Assembly (NCBI GenBank): GCA_001655205.1
Contig: LPNZ01002320.1
Location: 1 to 22,230, forward strand
Length of the DNA stretch: 22,230 bases
Direction of reading: 5' to 3'
Source: Lenisia limosa
Taxonomy: Eukaryota > Breviatea
The notes below the pieces were generated by a model. It searched no databases and was not told the origin of the DNA. It saw nothing but the letters and a program-made list of their open reading frames with translations. Both the position numbers and the translations under genes were made by a program. Below are positions 1 through 9,489 of this stretch, piece by piece. Every line of letters starts with the position of its first letter. Positions within the stretch are counted from its first letter, which is position 1.

Positions 1-140
1 CTATATGCATATTATATATGATATATATATACTATATGCATATTATATATGATATATATACTAGTATATGCATATTATATATATTTGATATGATTATATC
101 ATACACAATATATATATCATATCATATATATTAGATATAC
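1..140. repeat. AT-rich satellite-like tandem repeat
   Basis: About three degenerate copies of a roughly 30-35 nt unit built from TATATGCATATTATATATGA, followed by more alternating TA and TATCATA runs. Many short palindromes are present. It is low-complexity DNA with no open frame of interest and may continue beyond the left edge of the window. Confidence 0.85.
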
Positions 141-821
141 AGTTCGTGAGATAAGTAATGGCTCTAAGTTTTTTTTGTAACTTTTCACAATTTCATTCAT
201 TTTGAGCGAAGAAAACGGCATTATTGAGTACATTTGTGATTTTGTCGGTCACCCTGCGACTGTCCATCTATTTTGGCACCTGAAAAATATATTAAGCGTA
301 AGGGGCTGTTACTTCTCACAACTGACCTTATTGACAGCAAGAAAAAGGAGGATAAAAAAAAGCCTGAATAGGCTTTTTATCTCCCAATTCCCATCTTTTC
401 CACCCAATGCAACTCCTTCCTAACCAGTATTATGGATATGATTAGCCTCCTCTTCCTTCACAATATGGTTTCATCTCCTCCTCAGTTTCCTGTGGTCGCT
501 CCCACCATTACTACCCCCTCCCTCCTTTTCATTATGGTGTTTCACTGCTTAGCTCTCAACAGTACCCTCAACAGCAACATCTGTAGCTTCCCATCGCCCA
601 GCTCCATGAAAGTACCACCTTAACAAGCGTTAAGATTTGAAAAAGGAGTGAATTTATTTATTACTTATTATGTAGGTACCCTTTTAAAATATCTTTAAAT
701 ATTGTATCAAAACCTCTCTAAAATATACTGAAAAGATTCATGTTAAGTAAATAACACTCAAGGTTACGGTAAACAGTTGCTCTTTCCAAGATCAATTTAG
801 CTGGTGAAACCTAAACACCAT
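141..821. other. No gene recognised
   Basis: This stretch has a few short open frames (for example 202-423 and 432-623 on plus), but their composition is pyrimidine-driven and shows no domain, splice-site pair or family resemblance. I treat it as non-coding. Confidence 0.5.
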
Positions 822-1200
822 GATGAACATCCTCTTGACTCTGCCTCACTTGTTGGAAAAGTTCTGTATATGGCGATTTTTGGCTATTTCCCTCAAATAT
901 GACATTTCCCATTTTCTGTCGAGTGTATGTTGTTCCCGAGGGGATATGGCATTCAGGATATCCGCGGTTGTTTTGCGGAGGTTGTTTTCACTCAGCTATG
1001 CCTCGTTCGTCCCTCGGAACCTCCTTACAACAACCATGGAAATCCCGAATGCCATATCTCTGAGGGTCTGCGTTGAGGGGATATGAGCTATCATATACAC
1101 GATTAACTGTGAGAAATGTCATATTTTGGGTGATCTCGGGCGAAAGAGTCGAAATTCGTCAATGAAGCAGAGCCAAGAAGAGTCCAATATGATGTTTCAG
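822..1200. mobile_element. Nested foldback (MITE-like) element, most complete copy
   Basis: The two halves are imperfect inverted repeats through most of their length. Three matching arm pairs are visible in the same order from outside to inside. The outer pair is around AACATCCTCTTGACTCTGCC (826-848) and 1163-1197. The middle pair is AAATATGACATTTC (895-908) and its complement at 1113-1126. The inner pair is ATATGGCATTC..GGTTGTT (944-972) and 1029-1057. The loop contains GCTATGCCTCGTTCGTCCCT, which recurs in other copies. There is no transposase frame. This is the architecture of a non-autonomous foldback element or MITE; the superfamily and target-site duplication are not clear. Confidence 0.75.
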
Positions 1201-1465
1201 TTTCCATAGTAAAAAAGTGAAGAATTTTGCTCAATTTATGCGTATTATGTAATAGTTCTGTTCTTTCTGTTCTGTTCTTTCTAGGGTGAAGTCCGGTTTT
1301 GTTGCCACTTAAAAATAATTAATGTAACAAATGTAAAGTGATGCAGTATTTCTATATTTTTCTTCTTCCTTTTTCTGCTTAAAGTTAAGAGATAATTTTC
1401 CTCATTGGATCCTCTTACTGCCTTGAATTGAAGAACTGGCGTTTTTTGAAGCAAGATCTTGCTTA
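1145..1465 (+). repeat. Dispersed repeat, copy 1
   Basis: This segment aligns with 8462-8800. Shared blocks include GAAGCAGAGCCAAGAAGA, ATGATGTTTCAGTTTCCATA, TTTTGCTCAATTTA, and TTGGATCCTCTTACTGCC followed by GAATTGAAGAACTGG. The blocks keep their order and orientation, with small indels between them. It overlaps the right arm of the foldback element at 822-1200, so the two repeat types are joined. No coding capacity is recognised. Confidence 0.75.
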
Positions 1466-1590
1466 ATGCCATATTCCTGAGGTTGGTTTAAGAAGGTTCG
1501 GAGGGACAAACGAGGCATAGCCCAGTGAGAACTGAGAACCTCAGAAAAACAACCAAGAAAATGCCCTATGCCATACCCTACGAACCTGCG
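1465..1590 (-). mobile_element. Short foldback element, second copy, reversed
   Basis: The core GGGACAAACGAGGCATAGCC is the reverse complement, with one change, of the loop of the 822-1200 element (near 990-1015). It is flanked by inverted GAGGTTGGTTTAAG-like and AACAACCAAGAAAATGCC-like arms. It lies directly next to dispersed repeat copy 1. Confidence 0.65.
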
Positions 1591-1724
1591 CCAAGGAAAT
1601 ATGAGCAATCAACCCTCGGAAAAATGGGAAAGTCATATTTTTCGTTTTGGGTCATTATTGTTTTTTTCGCCAAAAATCATATTTTGTCGCTCTGATCGAA
1701 CTATTGGAAGCATAAAAAAATCAT

Positions 1725-1805
1725 TTACGGGACAAAGGGTAAAGGGGTCAAGAAGGGTGGGGGATAGGGGGGTGACACGCCATCGGAATGTCATATAGTA
1801 TGTAT
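1725..1805 (+). repeat. ATATGACATT-type repeat, copy 1, cut by gap
   Basis: A purine-rich stretch (TTTACGGGACAAAGGGTAAA and following) leads into GACACGCCATCGGAATGTCA. The same order is found at 3218-3326, and the second half also at about 7741-7808. The copy runs into the N gap at 1806-1845, so its right half is missing. Confidence 0.7.
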
Positions 1806-1845
1806 NNNNNNNNNNNNNNNNNNNNNNNNNNNNNNNNNNNNNNNN
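1806..1845. other. Assembly gap, 40 N
   Basis: Run of N. It interrupts the ATATGACATT-type repeat on its left side. Confidence 0.99.
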
Positions 1846-2666
1846 CCTAAATTAGGTCATTAATTGTTATTTTGAGTTTTACAGCCGCAGAAACCAAAAA
1901 AAGTAGTGGCCATTATAAACGACTCAATAAATTTAGTGGAATCCAAGTCTAAACAAGCAAGTTGCAGATAAAAATCAACACTTTCCTGTAAAAATTTCTA
2001 TCACTACCGAAAGGATTTGCCTTATATGGAAAAACAACGGAAAATTCCAAAAATCAGTAATTCAACTGAAATACAATTGATGTTTATGCCTGTCGTTTAC
2101 AAACAAAATGCCACCTCTCATTGTTTTCACTGTTTTATTGATGGATCCATTTGAAAGGATTCCAGAATCTGTCGGAGCACTGGGCTCACCCCCCCCCCCA
2201 TTTTACATTCANNNNNNNNNNNNNNNNNNNNNNNNNNNNNNNNNNNNNNNNNNNNNNNNNNNNNNNNNNNNNNNNNNNNNNNNNNNNNNNNNNNTGCATT
2301 TCCATCTTACGTACGCTGGAGTGATGGGAATAACGATTTAGTAATCCAACCAATAGCACCTGCGCCGAGGGCAAGTAAAAATAGTATTTAAAAGGTATGT
2401 TATTCCTGCTAAAAAACCCTGTTTAGGAGATTTCATCATCTGTAAATATTCTTATGTGTTTTGAAGTGTAATGTAGTGTATTGACGTTATTGATCTGGTG
2501 GTTAACCAATTTTATGATTTTGAAGTACTTTTGACTAAAAAAACCGGGTTTGATTTGAAAAAGCAAGAGAGGCAGAGGGCTGGGGGATGAAGATCAGATC
2601 AATGAAACAGCGAGGTGCAAAAACTACTTGAATGCATTGGTAAAGTTCTTCAAATGCTCTAAATGA
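1846..2666. other. No gene recognised; contains an 83-N gap
   Basis: AT-rich sequence interrupted by N at 2212-2294. A C-homopolymer borders the gap on the left, which may explain why it was not assembled. No splice-linked frames were found. Confidence 0.5.
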
Positions 2667-2843
2667 TCACAACACAGGCAGAGCGGGAGTAGGGAGCTAC
2701 CAGAAGAAGAGGAAAGAAGATCATTCAGAAGATCCCTGAACCGATCAGGAATTGAGGCAAACAGCAAGTCAAGTTTAGCCAGTAAGAAACCTAATAGAGT
2801 TATAAAGAAGGTCAGAGGCATCAACACAGCTTTCAAAATCTAA
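2667..2843 (+). CDS. Possible C-terminal exon, charged tail, unknown protein
   Basis: An open frame of 58 codons runs from just after a TGA at 2664-2666 to TAA at 2841-2843. It is strongly charged: an acidic cluster (ELPEEEE) is followed by arginine/serine and lysine-rich sequence (RRSFRRSLNRSG, then KKPNRVIKKVRG). The biased composition in a region otherwise poor in charged frames suggests a real terminal exon. A possible acceptor is GAGTAG just before 2691. No upstream exon was located and no family is recognised. It could also be a chance frame in purine-rich DNA. Confidence 0.25.
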   Translation, partial: SQHRQSGSRELPEEEERRSFRRSLNRSGIEANSKSSLASKKPNRVIKKVRGINTAFKI

Positions 2844-3217
2844 CCATTTTGCTTCACGTTAAACACAGCTTAGAGAGTTTCTCAGCAGCTTGCGCGGAGA
2901 GTACAGAATGCAAACTACTCCTCATTAAAGTCAGCAGGCAATCTAATTGAGTCAAAAAGAACGACAGAAGCTCTAACAAACCTACAACATTTCAAAATCC
3001 TTTAATTCTCGCTTTTGAGAGCACTGTTTATTTAAAAGCAAAGCCAAAAACAGAAGAGATACAATCACTGGAAAAATGTTGTTTCCAATCATTCCCCTCG
3101 TGTATATGATTACTCGCCGAGGAAGTCCCGAGGAACATCCGCAAATAATCAATTTAAAAAATCCACTCAGCCATATCCACAAATGGACCAGTGATTCTCC
3201 CATATTTCACCCCCCCC
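2844..3217. other. No gene recognised
   Basis: Short overlapping frames exist on both strands (for example 2982-3203 minus and 3076-3258 plus), but none shows motif or splice support. Confidence 0.45.
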
Positions 3218-3326
3218 CCCTTTACGGGAAAAGGGATAGGGGGCAAGAAGAGTGGTAGGGAATATGGGGTGGCACGTCATCGGAGTGTCATATATTATGA
3301 TAGAAAAATATGACATTTATCAATGG
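3218..3326 (+). repeat. ATATGACATT-type repeat, copy 2
   Basis: It has the purine-rich lead (TTTACGGGAAAAGGGATAGG), then GGCACGTCATCGGAGTGTCA, then a hairpin with arms TGTCATAT and ATATGACA around 3291-3322. It matches 1725-1805 and 7741-7808 in the same order. Confidence 0.75.
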
Positions 3327-4140
3327 GAGCCTACTAGGTTCGGTAGTTATACGCGTAAAATAAGAGTGTTCAGAAAAGGACAGCAATATTTTTCAAAGTT
3401 TCAACCTTTACTGTCTTCTTCTTGCCCATTCTACGGTCATATGCCGCTCACGTACTATAGAATTTGATTAATTCAACTTATTAGATTCAAACAATTCTTG
3501 TAAGTTATTCCTAACTACATTTCAGTATATTCATTTCATCTAATTGATACTCAGCAGCTGTGGTAGCCTTTTGGGTTTCTCCAATATTTTTGGGGAATTG
3601 ATACAAATACATTTGGCAGACCAGTGAATTTTGAAGCCACCATCTTAAACAGCTGGTGATAAAAGGTGCGATAAAAGAGAGCAGAGTGCAAACAAATGAG
3701 GCATATTACTTCAAGAGGGCTTCCCTACTGTACCGATATCGATAAATATCGATATTTATCCATTTCAGAAGCCCTGAACATTTCATTATAACTTAGCCAA
3801 GGAAAGGTTGCACATCAATCGGTATCATCTTACGATTTTGGATTAATGAGCTGTTTTAAAAAAAATTATTTATTGTATTTGTGTTCTCCCCTATCCAAAA
3901 TTTCATAACCAGATTAAGTGCGTACCTTTGACTATCAGATATGATATGTAATGCTGCGAAGAAACCGTGTAACTTATGATTTTTTTGGACCACCGACGCT
4001 CATTTTGACCTTTGTTTTATAAAAAAACTTTGCAGACCACCTCAAAAACTATTTTGTTAAAAAAATTTTTTTTTGAGGAAATAGTTCAGTTCACAGTTCA
4101 GTTCCTCCCCTTTTTGCTGATTTTTTTTTTTCTCATCCCC
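3327..4140. other. No gene recognised; includes a perfect 20-bp palindrome
   Basis: AT-rich DNA. The only distinct structure is GATAAATATCGATATTTATC at 3741-3760, which equals its own reverse complement and is preceded by another GATATC. Short frames in the T-rich part (4012-4218) are homopolymer-driven. Confidence 0.5.
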
Positions 4141-4315
4141 CCCTCCTCTTATCAAAGTTTGGAATTTTACATTATTTTTTTTTGCGCTCATCTTGAAGAT
4201 AGTCCTTGTAAGAAGTAAGCTTNNNNNNNNNNCATTCCCCTCCCTCTTATTAAAGTTTGTAATTTTACTTTTTTTTGCGCTCATCTTGAAGATAGTCCTT
4301 GTAAGAAGTAAGCTT
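4141..4315 (+). repeat. Direct duplication across a 10-N gap
   Basis: About 75-80 nt ending GTCCTTGTAAGAAGTAAGCT occurs at about 4141-4222 and again at about 4240-4315, separated by a 10-N gap (4223-4232). The last 45 or so bases are identical. The first copy ends exactly at the gap. It is either a real tandem duplication or the same contig end placed twice. Confidence 0.85.
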
Positions 4316-4328
4316 GCAATTTCTTTTT

Positions 4329-4338
4329 NNNNNNNNNN
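4329..4338. other. Assembly gap, 10 N
   Basis: Fixed-length run of N just after the second copy of the 4141-4315 duplication. Confidence 0.99.
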
Positions 4339-4399
4339 AGTTTTTAGACCCTCGGATCATCAATTTAATTTTTGCATTTCTACCGGACCAAGCGTCTCC

Positions 4400-4644
4400 C
4401 AGAAAGTTTGGACCTCGTGGGTGGGTGTGCTACCGAATTACTATTTTTTTATTTATTGGAGTAACAAAATAACCTCGATAACTATCAGTTAAAACGGTTC
4501 CTGATGGAAAAGGGTGATGATAGATACATACAAAAGCGTTGTTTTCCAATTCAACTGTGTTATAATTTCGACCATACTTATAAAGTTTGGGCCCCGTGGG
4601 TGTGTTACAGGATTACTAATTTTTTTGATACTGGAGTGCCAAAT
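4400..4644 (+). repeat. Degenerate tandem repeat, unit about 180 bp
   Basis: Two related blocks, about 4404-4470 and 4584-4644, share AAGTTTGG.CC.CGTGGGTG, a GTGTTAC/GTGCTAC step, GATTACTA/AATTACTA, and a T run followed by ACTGGAGTGCC or a similar sequence. The second block ends at an 88-N gap (4645-4732), so further units may be hidden there. Confidence 0.6.
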
Positions 4645-4789
4645 NNNNNNNNNNNNNNNNNNNNNNNNNNNNNNNNNNNNNNNNNNNNNNNNNNNNNNNN
4701 NNNNNNNNNNNNNNNNNNNNNNNNNNNNNNNNATATGGCATATTTGTTGTCATTTAGACCATATTGGTAACACTAACTCCTTTAGAATG

Positions 4790-5640
4790 GTAAAAACACA
4801 GGCTCAAAGCTTCTGGAATGTGCAGAAACCACTTTTAGAGAATGGCTGGAAGGTGCAAAATCACGTTGAAAGAAATTAGTTTCTAAATTCAGCTTGTAAA
4901 TCGTGGTATGAACGGGATTATGGAAAGTGGAAAAGTGTTTCGTCATTCTTGCATATGGAATCTGCAAGCGATTACTCGTTTAAAATCCCCCGCTCCACTT
5001 TTGATAAGTGTTATGATCGCTATGCTAATCTTGTTGAGAAAAGAATAGAGAATGATGACACCTCAAGTGGTTTGCTTGATTTAATCGATATCAAAAGTGG
5101 CAGAAATCCAATTTCAGCAAAAGTTGATAGAATGGTTTGAAACCGCATGTTGATTTATTGGTGAGAAAAATGAGAGAAGCAGACCCGAATCATAAAGGTG
5201 GAAGCAAGGCAACAAATTAGAGAACTGTTAAAAACCTTGAAAGAACCATCCGATCTTGATATTAACAGACAGAAAGCAACACAGGTTTTTTTTTTGATAA
5301 TTTGATCTTTAGCCATATAAATGTATGCTGACTAAGCGAACTTTTGTCTCTGGAACGAATATTCAAAAGGTGATTATAGATAAAGTCAGAAAAATGAACA
5401 CAACTGATATCAGGATCAAAGACAAGGAAGCTGTAAAGCAATATATGACATATTTGGCAACGGAAGCGCTGGTTACTAGACATTTGAAGGTACTTTGTTC
5501 GTTCCCTTGCTGATGAGGATATTGAGAAAGGTGAGCCCAACATAAGAACAATAACATATTTAGCACAACATTATTTTAATGAAAGGTTGGACAGTATCTT
5601 TGATACTAATTTTACCCGGCCAGGTTTGAATGGTTGATGA
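4790..5640 (+). pseudogene. Decayed coding stretch, unknown protein
   Basis: Successive plus-strand frames look like protein but are broken by frameshifts and stops. One reads SGLLDLIDIKSGRNPISAKV (near 5060-5130). Another includes VRKMREADPNHKGG (near 5160-5200). One just after it includes IRELLKTLKEPSDLDINR. A fourth spans 5341-5480 with IIDKVRKMNTTDIRIKDKE and then shifts frame into VRSLADEDIEKGEPNIRTIT, stopping near 5634. Hydrophilic helix-like composition continues across the breaks, and no canonical introns reconcile all the frames. The family is not recognised; an old mobile-element or viral-type open frame is possible but unsupported. It is bounded on the left by the gap at 4645-4732. 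Confidence 0.45.
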
Positions 5641-6826
5641 ACCACATGTCTTCATCACGCTCTGTGAATAATTTTATTATGCGAATAACCTCATGTGGAT
5701 ATGGCCTTTCGTTTTTATTTGCAAGTCTCCCTGGCTTACCTACATGATTAGTTTGAAGAAAAAAGAACAGAGGCATCTGATTTTTTTCTTTATGTTTTGA
5801 ATTATAGTATANNNNNNNNNNNNNNNNNNNNNNNNNNNNNNNNNNNNNNNNNNNNNNNNNNNNNNNNNNNNNNNNNNNNNNNNNATACATTTTAGAGTGA
5901 ATCTCGTAAAAAGATAAAAAAAAACAGAAGTACTCGAGAAAACCAGAACTGGCAAAAAAACCAGAATTTTGAACGGCCGCTTATCTCACAAAATTAGAAG
6001 TAAAATGATCTTCACTTTGTTTATCCTTCATTTTCGGGGGTGATTTGTTTTCTACTGTATTTCAAAAATCGGTAACAAGAAAAAACCAAAATTAGCGAAA
6101 AAAACAGAATTTTGAACGGCCGCATATATATATTACTTATCTCCATAGTGGTGGTTTAACTCTCTAGGAGGAGTAATCGTGGGATTATTAACAATAAAAA
6201 AAAGAAAAAAAAAATACCTATCTTCTGAATTCTGCGAGCCTAGTTGTTTTTTCATGTCTAAAAAATAATGACAATGAACAGGGAAATGAGATATGATTGG
6301 GCAAAGAGTGCCGGAATTAAAAATTGAAATGTCATCATATGACACAAACCTAGCAAATAAAGAATGATCCATATTTGGATATCAGTCAATATCTCACGCT
6401 TTTTCCACACCTTCAAAATTCTTTTTAAATACCATTCGACCATTGTAAGGGTTTTGGGATGTCTAGCTTTCAGTTCTGATGTGAAAAGAAGTTTAAAAGG
6501 GCTCTCAGATGAGAAAAAGCTGGTTATTCGCCTTTAAAATTCCTGTTTTCCTCATTAGACAACTTTCTGGAACATTTGGGTCCGAAATCAAAAAAAAAAC
6601 CACACAATTCATCAGAAAAGGGACCAAGTTCCCAGCCCGCAATGGCAACTTCTTAGAATTTGTTTCCTTATTCCATTGGCTTTAATGATGTTAACATTTT
6701 TAGATTTAAAAAGTCTCCAAATGAAACAATCTATTTAGTGCCTATTGCACACATATCAAATGATACATATATGATATGTAACAGTTAAAAAAAAAATACA
6801 TACTATAGCTATAACTCCAGATTAAC
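5641..6826. other. No gene recognised; contains a 73-N gap and a short repeated motif
   Basis: N run at 5812-5884. The motif CAGAATTTTGAACGGCCGC occurs twice (around 5963-5981 and 6104-6122) inside related A-rich sequence, a degenerate direct repeat about 140 bp apart. Open frames on minus (6133-6443) have no motif support. Confidence 0.5.
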
Positions 6827-7357
6827 AGCTTTAGGAATGTCTTGATTTCATTTTCGAGCCTATCTTCACGATTTTTATTAAAAATGCGTCATTTTGTCAC
6901 CACAGATCCCAAGTTTGTCTTTTTCACTTATTTTCCAAAAAATGATGTGAACTGAACTGAACTTTCTACATTATAAATTTTAAAAATTTTCGTACCTATT
7001 TTTGGGACAACAAAAATTTGAAATTTTGGCGTATATGATATGTATTATAAAAGTTTTAAGCTTCGATGCATGTTGTACTTTGGGCCATGCCTCTTGCTTA
7101 TGGATGTTCTACCAAATATTAACAATCGATTTCCGTGTTATTTTCATCATCTTCCTAAGACATTTATAAACATTTGCTAAAAATAGGTACGAAATTCTAA
7201 AATTTCCTAATTTAGAAAGTTCAGTTCATTTCAGTTCATTTTTTGGAAAATAAATTGTAAAACATAAACTTGGGATCTGTGGTGACAAAACGACGCATTT
7301 TTCAAAAATAATTTGTGAAGATAGGCTCAAAAACGAAAGCAAGATATTCCTGAAGCT
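6827..7357. mobile_element. Long inverted repeat (foldback element)
   Basis: The left arm (about 6827-7003) and right arm (about 7179-7357) are reverse complements over roughly 175 bp with scattered mismatches and small indels. Matching blocks include GTCACCACAGATCCCAAGTT (left) against AACTTGGGATCTGTGGTGAC (right), GAGCCTATCTTCAC against its complement, TTTTCCAAAAAATGA against its complement, and CGTACCTATTTTT against AAAAATAGGTACG. The spacer is about 175 bp, with no open frame. It looks like a foldback or long-arm MITE unrelated in sequence to the 822-1200 element. Confidence 0.85.
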
Positions 7358-7370
7358 ATTTATTTGTCAT

Positions 7371-7660
7371 TTTCTGCTTTTAAAATTAAGTGATGGTTTT
7401 CCCAGAACTGGCATTTTTTGGATCAAGATCTTGTGTAACAAAGGTTTGTTAGTGTATTTACCGTGCTGATTGACATTAGTAGGTTCTTCACTTGTCAAAA
7501 CGAAGGATTTCATCTCTTACCGCTGAGTGCTGGAAACTTGCAGTCGAACACTGTTTCTGAGACGCTTATTAAGCTTTCTTATCAAAAATATATCAGTTTT
7601 CAAGAAGTTTTTGGATGATCAGTTTCTTCCTGAACTGTTGAAGGTGTGTTTCCTCTCAGT
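7371..7660 (+). repeat. Dispersed repeat, copy 2
   Basis: It aligns with 8725-9030 in the same orientation. Shared blocks include TTAGTGTATTTACCGTGCTG, CACTTGTCAAAACGAAGGAT (one change in the other copy), GACGCTTATTA, GCTTTCTTATCAAA and TTCTTCCTG. It also shares AGAACTGGC.TTTTTTG..CAAGATCTTG with the end of copy 1 near 1431-1463. Confidence 0.85.
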
Positions 7661-7737
7661 GTCCCTTCTTTTTGACCTTTTTTGAGTGGAAATCGTTTTA
7701 GAAGACAGTTTCAAATAAGGCATTGACCAAATAACCC

Positions 7738-7870
7738 CACTTGACACGTCATCGGAATGACATTATACTATATGATAAATATGATGAGAAAATATGACAT
7801 TTATCATACTACTTTAACCCTTGGGTTCATAAAATATGACATTTCTCATATTTACCCGCGGGAATAGGAT
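7738..7870 (+). repeat. ATATGACATT-type repeat, copy 3
   Basis: It contains TTGACACGTCATCGGAATGA, then a hairpin-prone segment ending AAAATATGACATTTATCATA, and a second AAAATATGACATTTCTCATA about 35 nt later. The order matches 3269-3326. The purine-rich lead present in copies 1 and 2 is absent. Confidence 0.7.
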
Positions 7871-8201
7871 AAATGACCTATTTTGACTCAATCTCCATGT
7901 TTTTTTTAGAGAATAGTCATACTTTCAATTATTTACAACCTCCGTTGATCAGCTTAGGCGTCTTGCTCTGTTAGTAAAAATGGCGAACCTGCCAACGAAA
8001 GGCAATGGGCTCGTATTTTGGGAATATGGAAGTAGTGCCCACCGATTTTCTCTCTTTCAATTCTATCGTTCTCCTCTTTTCGAGCCTTCTTTTGCTTTTT
8101 TAGCCAAGACAATCACACAACTCAGAAATGACAGGAAGAACTCTTCGGCATTTACGCAAACAAAGCAATATATGGGTCAATAAAGACGAAAATGGGTCGG
8201 C

Positions 8202-8273
8202 TTAGCTTTTGTCTTCCTTAGCCTGAGCCTCCTCACGCGCCTTCTTCTTCCGTGGGTTGTCGGCCTTGGCCTC
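8202..8273 (-). CDS. Possible C-terminal exon, lysine/glutamate-rich
   Basis: On the minus strand, a frame beginning after an AG near 8274 reads EAKADNPRKKKAREEAQAKE and ends at TAA (8202-8204). GC content and charged composition are far above the flanks, typical of the tail of a ribosomal or chromatin-associated protein. An in-frame TGA directly upstream (8274-8276) means it must be a spliced exon or a fragment. No partner exon was found. Confidence 0.35.
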   Translation of the reverse strand, partial: EAKADNPRKKKAREEAQAKEDKS

Positions 8274-8395
8274 TCAATCTCGGCCCGGGCTCTGTCCGAA
8301 CTTGCACAAAATATACGCGATTAATAATGATTTCAGGAGTTCACTTGCTCTCAACTTCCTTAACGATCACGCTAAAGACCTGTCTTTTGGGGAGC

Positions 8396-9050
8396 ATCAG
8401 ATATGGCACCAAGATTTCCGTGGTTGTTTTAAGGAGATTCCGAGGGACGAACGAGGCATAGTAAGGTCGAAATTCGTCATATTAAAAACAATTCTTACTA
8501 CAAAATTCAGTGAAGCAGAGCCAAGAAGATGATGTTTCAGTTTCCATAGCAAAGGCGATCTTAAAAAAAGTGAAGCATTTTGCTCAATTTAGTCGTAATT
8601 AGTGTTTTTTGTTGTTTCTAAAAGATGAAGTCGGATTTTGTTTCTACTATAAAAGGATTCTACATAAGGTAACTAAAAGTGATGCAGCATTTAAAGTTTA
8701 TAGTTTTTTTTCTTTGTTCCTTTTACTGCTTTCTAAGGTTAAGCGATGGTTCTCCCATTGGATCCTCTTACTGCCTGGAATTGAAGAACTGGAGTTTTTT
8801 TGAGGAAGAGCATGTTTAACAAGAAGGTTATTAGTGTATTTACCGTGCTGATTGACTTTAATAGGCTCTTTACTTGTCAAAACGAAGGATTTCTTCTCTT
8901 ACTGCTGAATGCTGGAAACTTGAAGTCGAAGACTGCATCTTAGACGCTTATTAGCTTTCTTATCAAAGAAATATCAGTTTACAAGAAGTTTTGGGGTGCT
9001 CATTTTCTTCCTGTTCTGTCGAAGGTGTGCTCCCTATTGGAAATCGTTTG
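8396..9050 (+). repeat. Dispersed repeat, copy 3, with partial foldback core
   Basis: It begins with a partial foldback core (ATATGGCACCAAGATTTCCG, GGTTGTTTT, GGGACGAACGAGGCATAG), then TCGAAATTCGTCA as in 1150-1162, then the blocks shared with copy 1 (8508-8800) and with copy 2 (8725-9030). It is therefore the copy linking the three partial ones and the best starting point for a consensus. Confidence 0.8.
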
Positions 9051-9180
9051 GTTGGTTGAGACAAGAAAATGGCAGCCTTTCGTCTAAAGGAAAGTGGAAA
9101 TCGCAATATCCCTCAGTGTATCTTACATAACAAGCTGTATTTTTTACTAATAGTAAGTCATAAAACCAAAAGGCAAACGT

Positions 9181-9236
9181 CTATTTCCTCTTATTTTTCA
9201 CAGGGCGCTTTTTCTTAGCCTTAGCCTTCCCCTTAC
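9181..9236 (-). CDS. Possible C-terminal exon, lysine-rich tail
   Basis: On the minus strand, a good acceptor (GTGTTTAG) is followed by a frame reading KGKAKAKKKRPVKNKRK and TAG (9181-9183). Such a run of lysine and arginine is typical of ribosomal, histone H1-like or nucleolar protein tails. It lies about 1 kb from the similar tail at 8202-8273, on the same strand, and could be an alternative or duplicated last exon. The upstream exon is not identified. Confidence 0.35.
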
Positions 9237-9489
9237 CTAAACACATGTTAATTCAGAATCTTCACCATTAATTCATTTGCCGTACAAACCAAGTGTATAG
9301 TTAACAAATTAATGAAGTGAATTTCTTTGAGTGCACCATGTGCAGATCATTGACAAAGTTAACATGTTAAAACTCTTGTACCGTTATTAATTATGATTAT
9401 GTAAAGCCGTTTAATTTCTCAGACTAATGAAAATATATCAAAATATGAACTGACACTGGCACAATGACAGTCCCAATTACGGTAAATTG

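Noticed and set aside
202-1086. Several plus-strand open frames of 60-90 codons
   Set aside because: They lie in low-complexity or foldback-repeat DNA and have no motif, splice partner or coding-type composition.
2108-2374. Open frames spanning the 83-N gap
   Set aside because: Their length comes from translated N.
4193-4879. Frames of 88-121 codons around the gaps at 4.2-4.7 kb
   Set aside because: They run through N and tandem repeat sequence; the apparent length is artificial.
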